Origin: an uncultured Granulosicoccaceae bacterium
Lineage (GTDB): Bacteria > Pseudomonadota > Gammaproteobacteria > Granulosicoccales > Granulosicoccaceae
Direction of reading: 5' to 3'
Length of the DNA stretch: 64,000 nucleotides
Assembly: GCA_938035945.1 (NCBI GenBank)
Contig: CALHOU010000019.1
Span: 1-64,000 of the forward strand
The first letter of the stretch is position 1; every line of letters starts with the position of its first letter. Positions 30,007-38,175 of this stretch are shown here, piece after piece. The notes below the pieces were generated by a model. The model was not told the origin of the DNA. It ran no database searches and worked only from the letters and a program-made list of their open reading frames with translations. The position numbers were made by a program, and so were the translations under genes.

Positions 30007-30786
30007 ATGCGTCTGCCCTCATTTACTAATATACGAGTGACTCTGTTACTGATGGCATTGTTATGCTTCGGGTTTGTCAGTTTGACGCAGCTGGTGTACA
30101 CGCGTAGCTGGAATCAAACATTGCAGGTTACGGTGTTCCCGATGAACGCGGACGGACACTTGACTACGGCTGACTATATTAATACGCTCAGCACCGATAC
30201 ATTCTCGACAATCGATAGTTGGGCTGCACGCGAAGCCAGACGTCACGATGTCGATTTACAGAAACCCTTTAAAGTCACTCTGGGTGAGCAGATTTGGAAT
30301 TTACCGCCCCAGTGGCCAGAGAATGCCAATCCGGTTTCGGTTTTATTTTGGGGCTTGCGATTCCGTTGGTGGGCTTATCGTAATACACCGGATGACAACG
30401 GCGATATCACCCGCATTCGCATGTTTGTTTTATACCATTCAGGTGCTGACGATAAACCACTTTCACATTCTTTAGGCATGCAAAAAGGCTTGATGGGCTT
30501 GGTTAACGCCTATGCGATTAATCAGCAAACCTCGCAAAACAATGTGGTAATCGCGCATGAAATGCTGCACACGGTGGGCGCGATTGATAAGTACACAGAA
30601 TTTGGTACACCGATGTACCCCGTTGGATTTGCAAACCCAACAAAATATCCGCTCTTCCCTCAACGCTACGCAGAAATCATGGCAGGTCAAGTGCCGACCG
30701 ACAATGGCTCTTCCTATATGGCTGAAAGCCTGCGCAGTGTACAAGTTAATCAGTTCACCGCAAACGAGATCAACTGGATAGAATAG
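30007..30786 (+). CDS. membrane-anchored putative zinc metalloprotease (uncharacterised)
   Basis: About 259 residues with one N-terminal hydrophobic segment (IRVTLLLMALLCFGFVSLTQLVY) that would anchor or export it. Near residue 180 stands IAHEMLHTVGAIDKY, an HExxHxxGxxD zinc-binding pattern like that of metzincins; the third ligand could be the Asp. I do not recognise the family. The ORF track starts at a TTG 17 codons upstream; the ATG opening MRLPSFTN fits a signal-anchor better. A PGPGW-type membrane protein gene follows after 28 bp. Confidence 0.6.
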   Translation: MRLPSFTNIRVTLLLMALLCFGFVSLTQLVYTRSWNQTLQVTVFPMNADGHLTTADYINTLSTDTFSTIDSWAAREARRHDVDLQKPFKVTLGEQIWNLPPQWPENANPVSVLFWGLRFRWWAYRNTPDDNGDITRIRMFVLYHSGADDKPLSHSLGMQKGLMGLVNAYAINQQTSQNNVVIAHEMLHTVGAIDKYTEFGTPMYPVGFANPTKYPLFPQRYAEIMAGQVPTDNGSSYMAESLRSVQVNQFTANEINWIE

Positions 30787-30814
30787 TTACTTTTCCGATT
30801 ATAGGTTCTTATCG

Positions 30815-31213
30815 TTGGCGAATTGGTTGTCACAACATTCAGATATCCTCATCTTTGTCGGCATCGGTTCGTTCTTGCTACTTTGCGCTTCACTACTGGC
30901 CACGCCGTGGGTATTGGCCAAATTGCCAGCCAACTACTTCTCAGCACCGCCAAGTCTGATACAACGAAGTGCCGCGAGGGTGCTGTTTTCCGCGGCCAAG
31001 ACTGTGTTGGGTTTAGCGATGGTTTTCGCAGGCATGGTGATGATGTTTACCCCAGGACCAGGTCTTGTTTGTGTCGTGCTCGGTCTGGCCCTGTGTGAAT
31101 TTCCCGGCAAACATAATCTGATGGCGAACCTGGTGAAACGACCCAGCGTGTTCTCTTCATTAAACTGGCTGCGTAATAAAGCCGGTAAACCACCGTTTGA
31201 AAGGCCCGAATGA
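30815..31213 (+). CDS. small membrane protein with PGPG motif (TMEM-PGPGW type)
   Basis: About 132 residues with two clear hydrophobic segments (ILIFVGIGSFLLLCASLLAT and a second ending MVFAGMVMMFTPGPGLVCVVLGLALCEF). The MFTPGPGLV signature between helices is the hallmark of the PGPGW family of small inner-membrane proteins; function unknown. The only available start in frame is TTG, with weak ribosome-site support, so the N-terminus is uncertain. Confidence 0.7.
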   Translation: MANWLSQHSDILIFVGIGSFLLLCASLLATPWVLAKLPANYFSAPPSLIQRSAARVLFSAAKTVLGLAMVFAGMVMMFTPGPGLVCVVLGLALCEFPGKHNLMANLVKRPSVFSSLNWLRNKAGKPPFERPE

Positions 31214-31283
31214 GGCTTTGCAATAGCGTTTTGAGGATGTTTTGTTTCAACACAGCCACGTTATCGCGGCTACACTTATTAGT

Positions 31284-32483
31284 ATGGCTTGCTTACGTCT
31301 TCCCAGCAATTTTTCACGAACGATTGTCCGTTGCGCGATAGTGCTCGTTGTTTGTACACAGGTGAGCCACGCCAATGATTCAAGCAATAGTGATGAGAAT
31401 CTGGAATCGGTCGAGAAAGAAATCCAATCCACCGCGGCGCGTCTTGAGCAGCTGGATGCAGAGATTGCGCAGAGCCGGGCCCTAAAGGCGAAGCTCGACA
31501 AAGCATTAAAAGTATCAAACGAAAAAGTCAGTGAACGTAAAGCGCGCATTAAAGGATTAAATGCCGACGTTAAAAAATACAATGCCCAACTCGACAAGCT
31601 CGAGGCGCAGATTGCGGCTGAGCAACAGAATGTGGAGAAACGCAAAAAAGTGTTGGCTGAATCAATTCGCCGAGCGCAACGCGTGACCTCCGGCCAAGGG
31701 TTAAAAGTCGTTTTACAAAACGATAATCCGGCTGACGCAGACAGACTCGGCGTTTATACCGCCTACTTTATGCGCGCACAACAACGCGCGATTGTTGAAC
31801 AGTACGCCGTGCTGAAAAAAATTGACGAGGCCCGCCACGAGGCTTTAAAAAACAGGAATTGGTTAAATCACATCAAAAACAAGGCGAGTAGCCAGTATGA
31901 CTCGTACAAGAATGAGCAGATCAAGAAAAAGCAGTCCATTGGCGAGGTAGAGACACAGATAACGTCTAAAACCCGCACGGTGGCCGAATTGAAATTAGAT
32001 CAGGCTCGGCTGCAGGCTTTAATGGAAGAGCTGCGCGCAGCTCAGATTGCTCGCTCCGGATATTTCTTATCGGGTCAGGGTAAATACCCCTTACCCGTGG
32101 CTGGCAAAATCACGGCACGCTTCGGAGAAGTGAAGTCTGTAGGAAAGCTGCGCTGGGAAGGCTACTTCATCGAAGCTGCTAAAGGCTCGCCTGTTCGTGC
32201 CATCGCCGATGGTGCCGTCATCTACAGCGACTGGTTGCAAGGCTTTGGCATGTTAGTCATATTGGACCACGGCGACGGCTATATGACGTTGTATGGCGGT
32301 AACCGCGAGGTGGCGGTACAACAGGAAGATTGGGTCGATTCAGGTGCAACAATTGCAACTGTTGGAGACTCAGGTGGTCAAAAGACCAGCGGCGTTTATT
32401 TTGAAATTCGTCACAACGCCAAACCTGTCGACCCAAAACAGTGGGTCAGCGCCAAAAACAGCATCAAGAGTGCCAAGAAGTAG
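31284..32483 (+). CDS. EnvC-like murein hydrolase activator (degenerate LytM)
   Basis: Periplasmic protein of about 399 residues: signal peptide (to about residue 30, ending TQVSHA), a long charged coiled coil (about 40-260), and a C-terminal M23/LytM domain (from GYFIEAAKGSPVRAIADGAV). The zinc-binding residues of active M23 peptidases are lost: the usual first-ligand region reads LRWEGYFIE and the HxH site reads YFEIRH. Such degenerate LytM proteins (EnvC, NlpD) activate amidases at the division septum. The track start is a TTG; the ATG at 31284 gives the better signal peptide. It is followed by the ctp gene, a common neighbourhood. Confidence 0.85.
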   Translation: MACLRLPSNFSRTIVRCAIVLVVCTQVSHANDSSNSDENLESVEKEIQSTAARLEQLDAEIAQSRALKAKLDKALKVSNEKVSERKARIKGLNADVKKYNAQLDKLEAQIAAEQQNVEKRKKVLAESIRRAQRVTSGQGLKVVLQNDNPADADRLGVYTAYFMRAQQRAIVEQYAVLKKIDEARHEALKNRNWLNHIKNKASSQYDSYKNEQIKKKQSIGEVETQITSKTRTVAELKLDQARLQALMEELRAAQIARSGYFLSGQGKYPLPVAGKITARFGEVKSVGKLRWEGYFIEAAKGSPVRAIADGAVIYSDWLQGFGMLVILDHGDGYMTLYGGNREVAVQQEDWVDSGATIATVGDSGGQKTSGVYFEIRHNAKPVDPKQWVSAKNSIKSAKK

Positions 32484-32623
32484 CTGGCTTAGGCCGAAAA
32501 ACGGTAGACTGCCAATAAAAACACAGGTTTACCACTACCCCTGACCGGCCCATCACGGGCATGAAGGTTGGGACAAATCAGGCTGTGGCCTGTTAGTAGC
32601 GTTGGTAATTGGAGCCAATAATA

Positions 32624-33946
32624 ATGAGCGTAAAATCAAGACCTCTTACGATGGTACTGCTGGGCACTGTGCTTGGCGCGTCGCTAACCCTGGGACAGGG
32701 TGTCTGGGCAACGCGAAACAGTAGCGAACTGGCGTTGCCGCTAGAGCAAATGCGCACCTTCACCGATGTGTTCTCTCGAATTAAAAATGATTACGTGGAA
32801 GAAGTCAGCGATGAAGAGCTGCTCGAACACGCAATCCGCGGCATGCTCAATGGCCTCGACCCTCACTCCGCCTATTTAAATTCTGAAGAATATAATGAGC
32901 TTCGAATCGGCACCACCGGTGAATTTGGTGGGCTGGGCATCGAAGTGGGCATGGAAGACGGTTTTGTAAAAGTGGTCTCTCCAATCGATGACACCCCAGC
33001 ACAACGTGCAGGTGTTGAAGCCGGCGACTTGATCATTCGCCTGGACGACACGCCCGTAAAAGGCTTGTCATTAAACGATGCAGTCAAACTTATGCGTGGA
33101 AAGCCGGGCAGCCCAATCAGCCTAACCATCATTCGTGAAGGTGAAGATCAACCGCTGACTATCGAAATCAAACGCGACATCATTAAAGTCACCAGTGTGA
33201 AAAACCGCATGCTCGATGACAACTATGGCTATGTTCGAATTTCTAACTTCCAAACCAAGACTACCGCGGATATGCTTAAAGCCATCCGCAAAATGAAAAA
33301 AGACTCTGGTGGTTCTTTGAGTGGTCTGGTACTTGATTTACGCAACAACCCAGGCGGTGTGTTATCTGGCGCTGTTGGTGTATCGGATGCGTTTTTGAAT
33401 GAAGGCATGATCGTCTATACCGACGGCCGCGAACAAGACAATAAACTTCGCTACGATGCAACCCAAGGCGACATCCTGGATGGCAGCCCACTGGTTGTAT
33501 TGGTAAACGGTGGTTCAGCATCGGCATCTGAGATTGTTGCGGGTGCTATGCAAGATCACAATCGCGCCATCATTATGGGCACTAAAACCTTTGGTAAGGG
33601 TTCGGTACAAACCATCCAAGATCTGCAAACTGGTGGTGCTGTGAAACTCACAACATCGCGTTACTACACACCCGAAGGTCGCTCAATTCAAGCACTCGGC
33701 ATTGAGCCAGACATCATCACCAAGCCTGGCACATGGAAAAAACCAGAGACAGAATCAAGCTACAAGCCATTGACTGAATCAAGCCTGTCTGGCCACTTAG
33801 TCGGTGCAGACGAGCAAACCGCTGAAGAGAAAAAAGCCGAAGAGGAAGCGAAGAAGGCTGACGAGTTAGTGTTCGATGACTTTCAGCTTTTTGAAGCGTT
33901 GAACCTATTAAAGGGCTTGGCAATTTTGCAACAGGCGAAAGGCTAA
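32624..33946 (+). CDS. ctpA: C-terminal processing protease (S41, CtpA-like)
   Basis: Periplasmic serine protease of about 440 residues: signal peptide MSVKSRPLTMVLLGTVLGA, N-terminal region, PDZ domain (about 90-170, GGLGIEVGMEDGFVKV), and the S41 core with the Ser/Lys dyad in NGGSASASEIVAGA and GTKTFGKGSVQT. The C-terminus has a Glu/Lys-rich tail. The start at 32624 is preferred over the TTG at 32609 because GGAG lies at proper distance. It processes or degrades periplasmic proteins at their C-termini. It lies 140 bp after the EnvC-like gene, the same order as in many Proteobacteria. Confidence 0.93.
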   Translation: MSVKSRPLTMVLLGTVLGASLTLGQGVWATRNSSELALPLEQMRTFTDVFSRIKNDYVEEVSDEELLEHAIRGMLNGLDPHSAYLNSEEYNELRIGTTGEFGGLGIEVGMEDGFVKVVSPIDDTPAQRAGVEAGDLIIRLDDTPVKGLSLNDAVKLMRGKPGSPISLTIIREGEDQPLTIEIKRDIIKVTSVKNRMLDDNYGYVRISNFQTKTTADMLKAIRKMKKDSGGSLSGLVLDLRNNPGGVLSGAVGVSDAFLNEGMIVYTDGREQDNKLRYDATQGDILDGSPLVVLVNGGSASASEIVAGAMQDHNRAIIMGTKTFGKGSVQTIQDLQTGGAVKLTTSRYYTPEGRSIQALGIEPDIITKPGTWKKPETESSYKPLTESSLSGHLVGADEQTAEEKKAEEEAKKADELVFDDFQLFEALNLLKGLAILQQAKG

Positions 33947-33973
33947 TCCTTATCAACAATCTGTTTTAATGAC

Positions 33974-34008
33974 AAAGGCGGTTTGCTTCTCAGCACACCG
34001 CCTTTTTT
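33974..34008 (+). terminator. rho-independent terminator after ctpA
   Basis: AAAGGCGGT, a 13-base loop and ACCGCCTTTTTT form a perfect nine-pair stem with a T-run, 27 bp after the ctpA stop. The A-run on the left also makes it usable from the other side. Confidence 0.9.
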
Positions 34009-34088
34009 GTACCAACCGCGCTAATTAAAGCGTGTGATCACACTCACCGTGCCGATTTTTTTCTCCGACCACGTTTAACTGATTTTCC

Positions 34089-34104
34089 CTGTCTTGATAT
34101 ACAG
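34089..34104. promoter_or_regulatory. possible LexA-type operator before the BON gene
   Basis: CTGTCTTGATATACAG fits the CTG-N10-CAG outline of gammaproteobacterial LexA boxes with an AT-rich centre; TATAGT follows at 34110 as a possible -10 box. Such outlines occur often by chance, so this is weak support. Confidence 0.25.
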
Positions 34105-34205
34105 AAAAGTATAGTTAACGCAACACCGCAGAAAGCTTAAGTGCTGATAATGGAATGCAAGATACACACTAACCATTTCAACTATCAATAGAACGGGAGC
34201 ATGTT

Positions 34206-34466
34206 ATGCACAACTTAGAGCGGGTAAACCATTCGATTGCAACAGCCATTGGTGGTATGCATCCAGATTCAAACGCTGTAATACGCAGCATGCTTAATCG
34301 TGAAATTCAATCGGTCATTGGGTATCGCTCATCGATTCAAGTTGAGTGTAATAATGGCGTTGTCACACTCACTGGGTATTTCGCTAACAAGAACGATCAG
34401 AATCGTGCTTTAAGAAAAGCGATATCGAACCCTTGCGTGAGCAGGGTTGTTAATAATGCGAATTGA
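34206..34466 (+). CDS. small BON-domain protein
   Basis: 86 residues with no signal peptide. The stretch from ReIQSVIGYRSSIQVECNNGVVTLTGYF to RVVNN has the BON pattern (amphipathic helix, then NGVVTLTG strand turn). BON domains bind lipids or membranes and are usually periplasmic; the lack of a signal peptide suggests a cytoplasmic form. GGGAG precedes the ATG. Lies between the ctpA terminator and the convergent ada. Confidence 0.75.
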   Translation: MHNLERVNHSIATAIGGMHPDSNAVIRSMLNREIQSVIGYRSSIQVECNNGVVTLTGYFANKNDQNRALRKAISNPCVSRVVNNAN

Positions 34467-34518
34467 ATAGTCACATCAAATTTGATTGACTGAAATATAT
34501 GTGCAATCAACCGCGAGT

Positions 34519-35577
34519 TCAGCCCGACTTTTCTAGCTGCAATAGCGCTTGCTTCGTCTCTACACCCCATCGGTAACCGCCAACACTGCCATCGCCACGC
34601 AACACTCGGTGACACGGTATGAGCAAAGCGATACGGTTTTTACCACAGGCCGACGCTGCAGCTCGAAAGGCATTGGGTTGGCCGATACCATTGGCAACAT
34701 CCGTATAAGATACTGTGGCGCCTTCTTCCACGGATTGCAAAAACGCCCAAACACGTAATTGAAAGGCCGTGCCTCGTATATCCAATGGAATGTTTGGCAT
34801 GTTTTGGTTTTCGTTTAAGTAAGCCTCTATCGCCTTAAACCATTCCTTAAGCTGCTTATTGGATTTAACGGCTTTGATTTGCGCTAGTGAAAACTCTTCA
34901 CTTAAGTGTTTACACAGTTCTGCTTCACTGCTGCCAAACATCACAAAGCACACACCTTTATTCGTTGCGGCCAGCATTAAGCGACCAAAGCGTGTGTTTT
35001 TGCAAATGTAGTTAATCGTTTCGTTCTTGGCTCCAGCCTTATAAGCACCGGGCGTCATACCTATGTTAGTCGTGGCTTTTTCATATACCCGGCTCGATGA
35101 ACCATAGCCGGCGGCAAACACCGCATCCGTAACTGATTCGCCTTTTTTTAACAGCATTTTGAATTGACTATGGCGAATGCCTTCTTGAAACGCTTTAGGC
35201 GACAATCCGATTGTGGCTTTAAATGCTTTTTGCAAATGCGCAGGTGATAAATCGAACCGATCAGCAAGCATGGACAGCGTGATTTTCTCGTGCGCATTCG
35301 CTTCGATGTAACGCGCTATGTTTACTAACTTGTCGTCATCTTGATTTAATGATTCGGGCGAACAGCGTTTGCAAGCCCTGAAACCCGCCTTTTTCGCGCT
35401 TTGCACGGAATCGTAGAAGCGGAGGTTTTCAGGTTTTGCCCGTCGAGAGTTACACGATGGCTTACAAAAAACACCGGTGGTGATAACACCAAAGAACAAT
35501 TTACCGTCGTAGCTTGCGTCGCGCTTACGAACGGCTTGTATGGCTTCGTTTTCGCCTATGGCAATGGTTACATTCAT
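34519..35577 (-). CDS. ada: bifunctional Ada: methyl-phosphotriester sensor and O6-methylguanine methyltransferase
   Basis: 352 residues with all three Ada parts in order: N-terminal zinc Ada domain with FCKPSCNSR and CKRC (four Cys), a helix-turn-helix AraC-type DNA-binding domain (about 80-180), and the C-terminal methyltransferase with acceptor motif IPCHRVLRGDGSVGGYRWG. It repairs alkylated DNA and, once methylated on the N-domain, activates its own regulon. No alkB neighbours it; a decayed alkD lies 15 kb away. Confidence 0.95.
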   Translation of the reverse strand: MNVTIAIGENEAIQAVRKRDASYDGKLFFGVITTGVFCKPSCNSRRAKPENLRFYDSVQSAKKAGFRACKRCSPESLNQDDDKLVNIARYIEANAHEKITLSMLADRFDLSPAHLQKAFKATIGLSPKAFQEGIRHSQFKMLLKKGESVTDAVFAAGYGSSSRVYEKATTNIGMTPGAYKAGAKNETINYICKNTRFGRLMLAATNKGVCFVMFGSSEAELCKHLSEEFSLAQIKAVKSNKQLKEWFKAIEAYLNENQNMPNIPLDIRGTAFQLRVWAFLQSVEEGATVSYTDVANGIGQPNAFRAAASACGKNRIALLIPCHRVLRGDGSVGGYRWGVETKQALLQLEKSG

Positions 35578-35938
35578 GAATCCAGTATATGCCTCGATCT
35601 ATGACAACTGCTCTCCGAATCTTGTGGTCATATTTTAAATCGATGATATAGCCGACGATATCATCGGTTTTCCAAGCGGAAGTTTGGCATAGCACCGAAA
35701 AAGAACCCAGAACCCCGCACCGCTGAAGTCGACGGATTTGCTTTTGGGAAATTCTACAGACCGAGAGCGCGGTTGCTAGAAGTTTAATTCGCGCTTTGAG
35801 GGCATCACACAGTAGGTGTGGAAGGGAGTACGGCGAAAAACTGGAGAGATGCAGAAATGCGGGCTAAAGCACTGTTGATAGCCCTTCGCATATTTTTTAG
35901 CTAGTACACAGGGTAAGCTAGTACAAAAAAAGATTGGA
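35578..35938. other. intergenic region between ada and the RiPP precursor gene
   Basis: 361 bp with no credible gene. It holds a perfect 9-bp inverted repeat CGATGATAT / ATATCATCG (35641-35666, 8-base loop) and two direct copies of AGCTAGTACA 18 bp apart (35899 and 35917). A run of seven T on the minus strand lies just after the precursor stop, but I see no strong stem before it. The ada promoter must lie at the left end. A 68-codon minus-strand ORF overlapping the precursor end is a shadow. Confidence 0.5.
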
Positions 35939-36103
35939 TTAGGATCCAGAGGAGTTGCCGCCGGCTCCACTGCCACCACCATTGCCGTCGCTACCCGTCA
36001 TCCCATTGGCGGTTTCTGAAATATCCAATTCATTCAGGGTTGGCGTCTGCCAGACTTTCAATGTTTCCAAGTCTTTCTGTGATTTTATTTGTTCATTACT
36101 CAT
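35939..36103 (-). CDS. lasso-type RiPP precursor peptide (A)
   Basis: 54-residue precursor, not the 83 residues of the ORF track: the Met at 36103 has AAAGGAT at proper distance. The leader (about 1-32) carries the paeninodin-type pattern WQTPTLNELDISET, with Trp-Gln-x-Pro-Thr for B1 binding and the Thr that lasso processing places at position -2. By that rule the core starts at Asn33 and is NGMTGSDGNGGG... to Ser54, 22 residues. Asp39 is the only acidic residue after the Thr, so only it can close the ring (7 residues from Asn33, 8 if cleavage is before Ala32). The rest is Gly, Ser, Asn and Ala with no bulky plug. The C-terminal Ser matches the phosphorylated residue of paeninodin. Leader call is good; cleavage site and threading are predicted. 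Confidence 0.85.
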   Translation of the reverse strand: MSNEQIKSQKDLETLKVWQTPTLNELDISETANGMTGSDGNGGGSGAGGNSSGS

Positions 36104-36110
36104 TAAAAAT

Positions 36111-36117
36111 ATCCTTT
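36111..36117 (-). promoter_or_regulatory. ribosome binding site deciding the precursor start
   Basis: AAAGGAT on the minus strand, seven bases before the ATG at 36103. It shows that the 54-codon frame is the translated precursor; the longer ORF has no such site. Confidence 0.75.
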
Positions 36118-36210
36118 TAGATTTATTCTTTCGCGAACGAATCATAGTAATTATTTTGACAGCCCGATATAAGACTAATGGGTAGTTCAATCACCAATTT
36201 GTCTACAAAT

Positions 36211-36237
36211 ACTATATAGAGTAAATATTCAAGCCAA
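36211..36237 (-). promoter_or_regulatory. possible promoter of the precursor gene
   Basis: On the minus strand TTTGGC/TTGGCT is followed after 15-16 bases by TATAGT within a very AT-rich 168-bp gap between the cyclase stop and the precursor start. A separate promoter would allow much higher precursor than enzyme expression, but the match is weak. Confidence 0.3.
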
Positions 36238-36271
36238 AACACGTTATTAAGTACTATTTGCACTTTCACAT

Positions 36272-38161
36272 CTAAGTGTATTTTCTAATAAACAGTCCTG
36301 TTGCAATCGCATTAAGGAATATTCCATAAGCAGACATATGAGTCGCAAAATCGGGCTGGGGGTTATTTTTTATATCGTGCCAAATGCTGTTAACCAATTT
36401 CAAATCAATGACGTCTCGGACATAGGGGTCTTTTGAGAAGTCATCGAGCAGGTATTCAATTCTTGTGGCGTCTTGGCGTAATTTGTGAACCAAGTCCGCT
36501 GCCTGAAGGCCACGAACCTGATTGATGAGCACATCTCGTGGTAAAAAACTCGAGACCTGTTTAGCCAACCACCTCGGTTCGTCATTGGGACCGATAAAAA
36601 CCCTGTCTGGCAATCCCAAGGTATAGAGAACCAATGCAGTATCAGACGTGGGATCCAAAACATCCATCCCGTGAGTTCTGGAGAGCGCATCCCAGAGCAC
36701 GCCTGCGCCAATCTTTGGCGCTAGGAATTCCAGACGTTCGTCGAGCGAATTCTGGTGTAGGTTTGTTGTGTAAAACGTAGGATCATGACCTGCAACCTTC
36801 ATCAGGCCGACAAGGTTTAATCGTTCAACAAATTTCTTATTAATGGGCGAATACTCGCGCCATGGATTACCACCGGTTTTTAACAATAAGAGCATTTTTC
36901 TGACATCCAAAACCGGACGCTTCCACCTCGATTTTGATAAAGCTCTTCTAAACTTCAAAGATCGTAGATCCTCGGTAATACTGTTTGCTCGTCGCCCGGC
37001 AAAAGAAAAAGTAATATTTCCAAGACCGCCATTGAGCAATACATGATTTCCATCCGATTGACTTTGTTTTGCAACACTGTTTATCCAGTGATCATTACTG
37101 GTGGCATAAAATGGCTGACAGGTTGAAGCAATAGAATGTTCTATCCCTTGAATCGGGGAAATGTCCGCCGAATCTACCGTGTGAAATTTTATGTTCGGTT
37201 GGGAATTTGCTATTAGTTTCGCTAACTCTGCCTCATTCGCTGTTCGACCCTTGCGAACTATTGTGTTTTCCGGGTACAGTGGAATAGAGCAGTAAGCATC
37301 AAGACTAACATTACTTTCAGACAGTGTTTTCGCCGCCATCATTGCGACGCTTGACGAATCAAGACCGCTACTTAGCATGCTTGACGTATTAAGTTTTGTA
37401 CACACTCTGGAATCAACTGCTTTTTGTAATAGCGCGCCGGTAGCCTCTATTGCCTCCGCCTGGCTAATGTTATTGTTGATTTCAATGTTCTCCTCCATTT
37501 TCCAAAATCTGCGCACGCTGATTTGATTGCCTTCAAATGTCAACATGCTTGCGGGAGGTAAAAAATGAATGTTCTCAAAGCAGGTTAGATAATCGTTTTC
37601 ACCGTCCCAGCGTGTCATGGATTTGGCGATGTAAATATCTCTGATTTTCTTCTCTACGCTGGGCAACACGAGTAAAGATTCAAGAGCGGTACTAAAGGCG
37701 AATAATTCGCGGTTTTTTACGTAATATAGTGGCTTCTGACCATGATGTTCCCTGGCAATAACAAGCGTTTTATCTGCTTTATTCCATCCAGAAATAATCC
37801 AATCCCCAAACGCACTGCAAAAATTCGTATCCCTATTTCTTCTTATGAAGGTTTCTATTAGCTCGATATCACTGTAAGCATCTTTGTCAGTGCTTGATAA
37901 ACCAAGCGATGACATGACATACTTTTTGTCGTCAAGTCGACAATGGCCACTGAATACCCAACTGTCAGTATTCCTTATCTTTTGTTTTCCACCTCTAAGC
38001 ACGTCAGATTCGATGTTTACCTGACCCAACATGACATTCTCAGTGATTACACTGTCAGTTGAATAGTGATTAAACCGACTTAACCCATGTAACATTCGCT
38101 GAGAATAATCATGTATGTCGATTGAGTCATTGCTCAAAATCAGGCCGCATATTCCAGACAT
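36272..38161 (-). CDS. asparagine-synthetase-like lasso macrolactam synthetase (C)
   Basis: 629 residues with the layout of class II asparagine synthetases used as lasso cyclases: N-terminal amidotransferase-like domain (1 to about 200, FGDWIISGWNKAD, REHHGQKPLYY) and C-terminal ATP-pyrophosphatase domain with the PP-loop SSGLDSS at 264-270. It should adenylate the Asp side chain of the core and let the new N-terminus attack it. The opening is MSGICG, so Cys2, the glutaminase nucleophile, is replaced by Ser; loss of glutaminase activity is expected for a cyclase that uses an amine rather than ammonia. It follows the ABC exporter by 14 bp and lies 168 bp before the precursor on the same strand. 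Confidence 0.88.
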   Translation of the reverse strand: MSGICGLILSNDSIDIHDYSQRMLHGLSRFNHYSTDSVITENVMLGQVNIESDVLRGGKQKIRNTDSWVFSGHCRLDDKKYVMSSLGLSSTDKDAYSDIELIETFIRRNRDTNFCSAFGDWIISGWNKADKTLVIAREHHGQKPLYYVKNRELFAFSTALESLLVLPSVEKKIRDIYIAKSMTRWDGENDYLTCFENIHFLPPASMLTFEGNQISVRRFWKMEENIEINNNISQAEAIEATGALLQKAVDSRVCTKLNTSSMLSSGLDSSSVAMMAAKTLSESNVSLDAYCSIPLYPENTIVRKGRTANEAELAKLIANSQPNIKFHTVDSADISPIQGIEHSIASTCQPFYATSNDHWINSVAKQSQSDGNHVLLNGGLGNITFSFAGRRANSITEDLRSLKFRRALSKSRWKRPVLDVRKMLLLLKTGGNPWREYSPINKKFVERLNLVGLMKVAGHDPTFYTTNLHQNSLDERLEFLAPKIGAGVLWDALSRTHGMDVLDPTSDTALVLYTLGLPDRVFIGPNDEPRWLAKQVSSFLPRDVLINQVRGLQAADLVHKLRQDATRIEYLLDDFSKDPYVRDVIDLKLVNSIWHDIKNNPQPDFATHMSAYGIFLNAIATGLFIRKYT

Positions 38162-38175
38162 AAAGGTTGCTCTTT

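Noticed and set aside
31284-32483. Active LytM peptidase
   Set aside because: The zinc ligands expected in M23 enzymes are replaced, as in EnvC-type activators.
34089-34104. Firm LexA box
   Set aside because: CTG-N10-CAG occurs by chance many times in 64 kb; three of the sixteen positions differ from the consensus, so it is kept only as a weak candidate.
35776-35982. 68-aa minus-strand ORF overlapping the precursor end as a second RiPP peptide
   Set aside because: No leader motif, no ribosome site, and its sequence is a frame shadow of the precursor end and the intergenic region.
35939-36190. 83-residue version of the RiPP precursor given in the ORF track
   Set aside because: The extra 29 N-terminal residues have no ribosome site and are unlike any leader, whereas AAAGGAT sits properly before the internal Met.
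36272-38161. Ordinary asparagine synthetase B
   Set aside because: Cys2 is replaced by Ser, and the neighbours are B1, B2, an exporter and a precursor.
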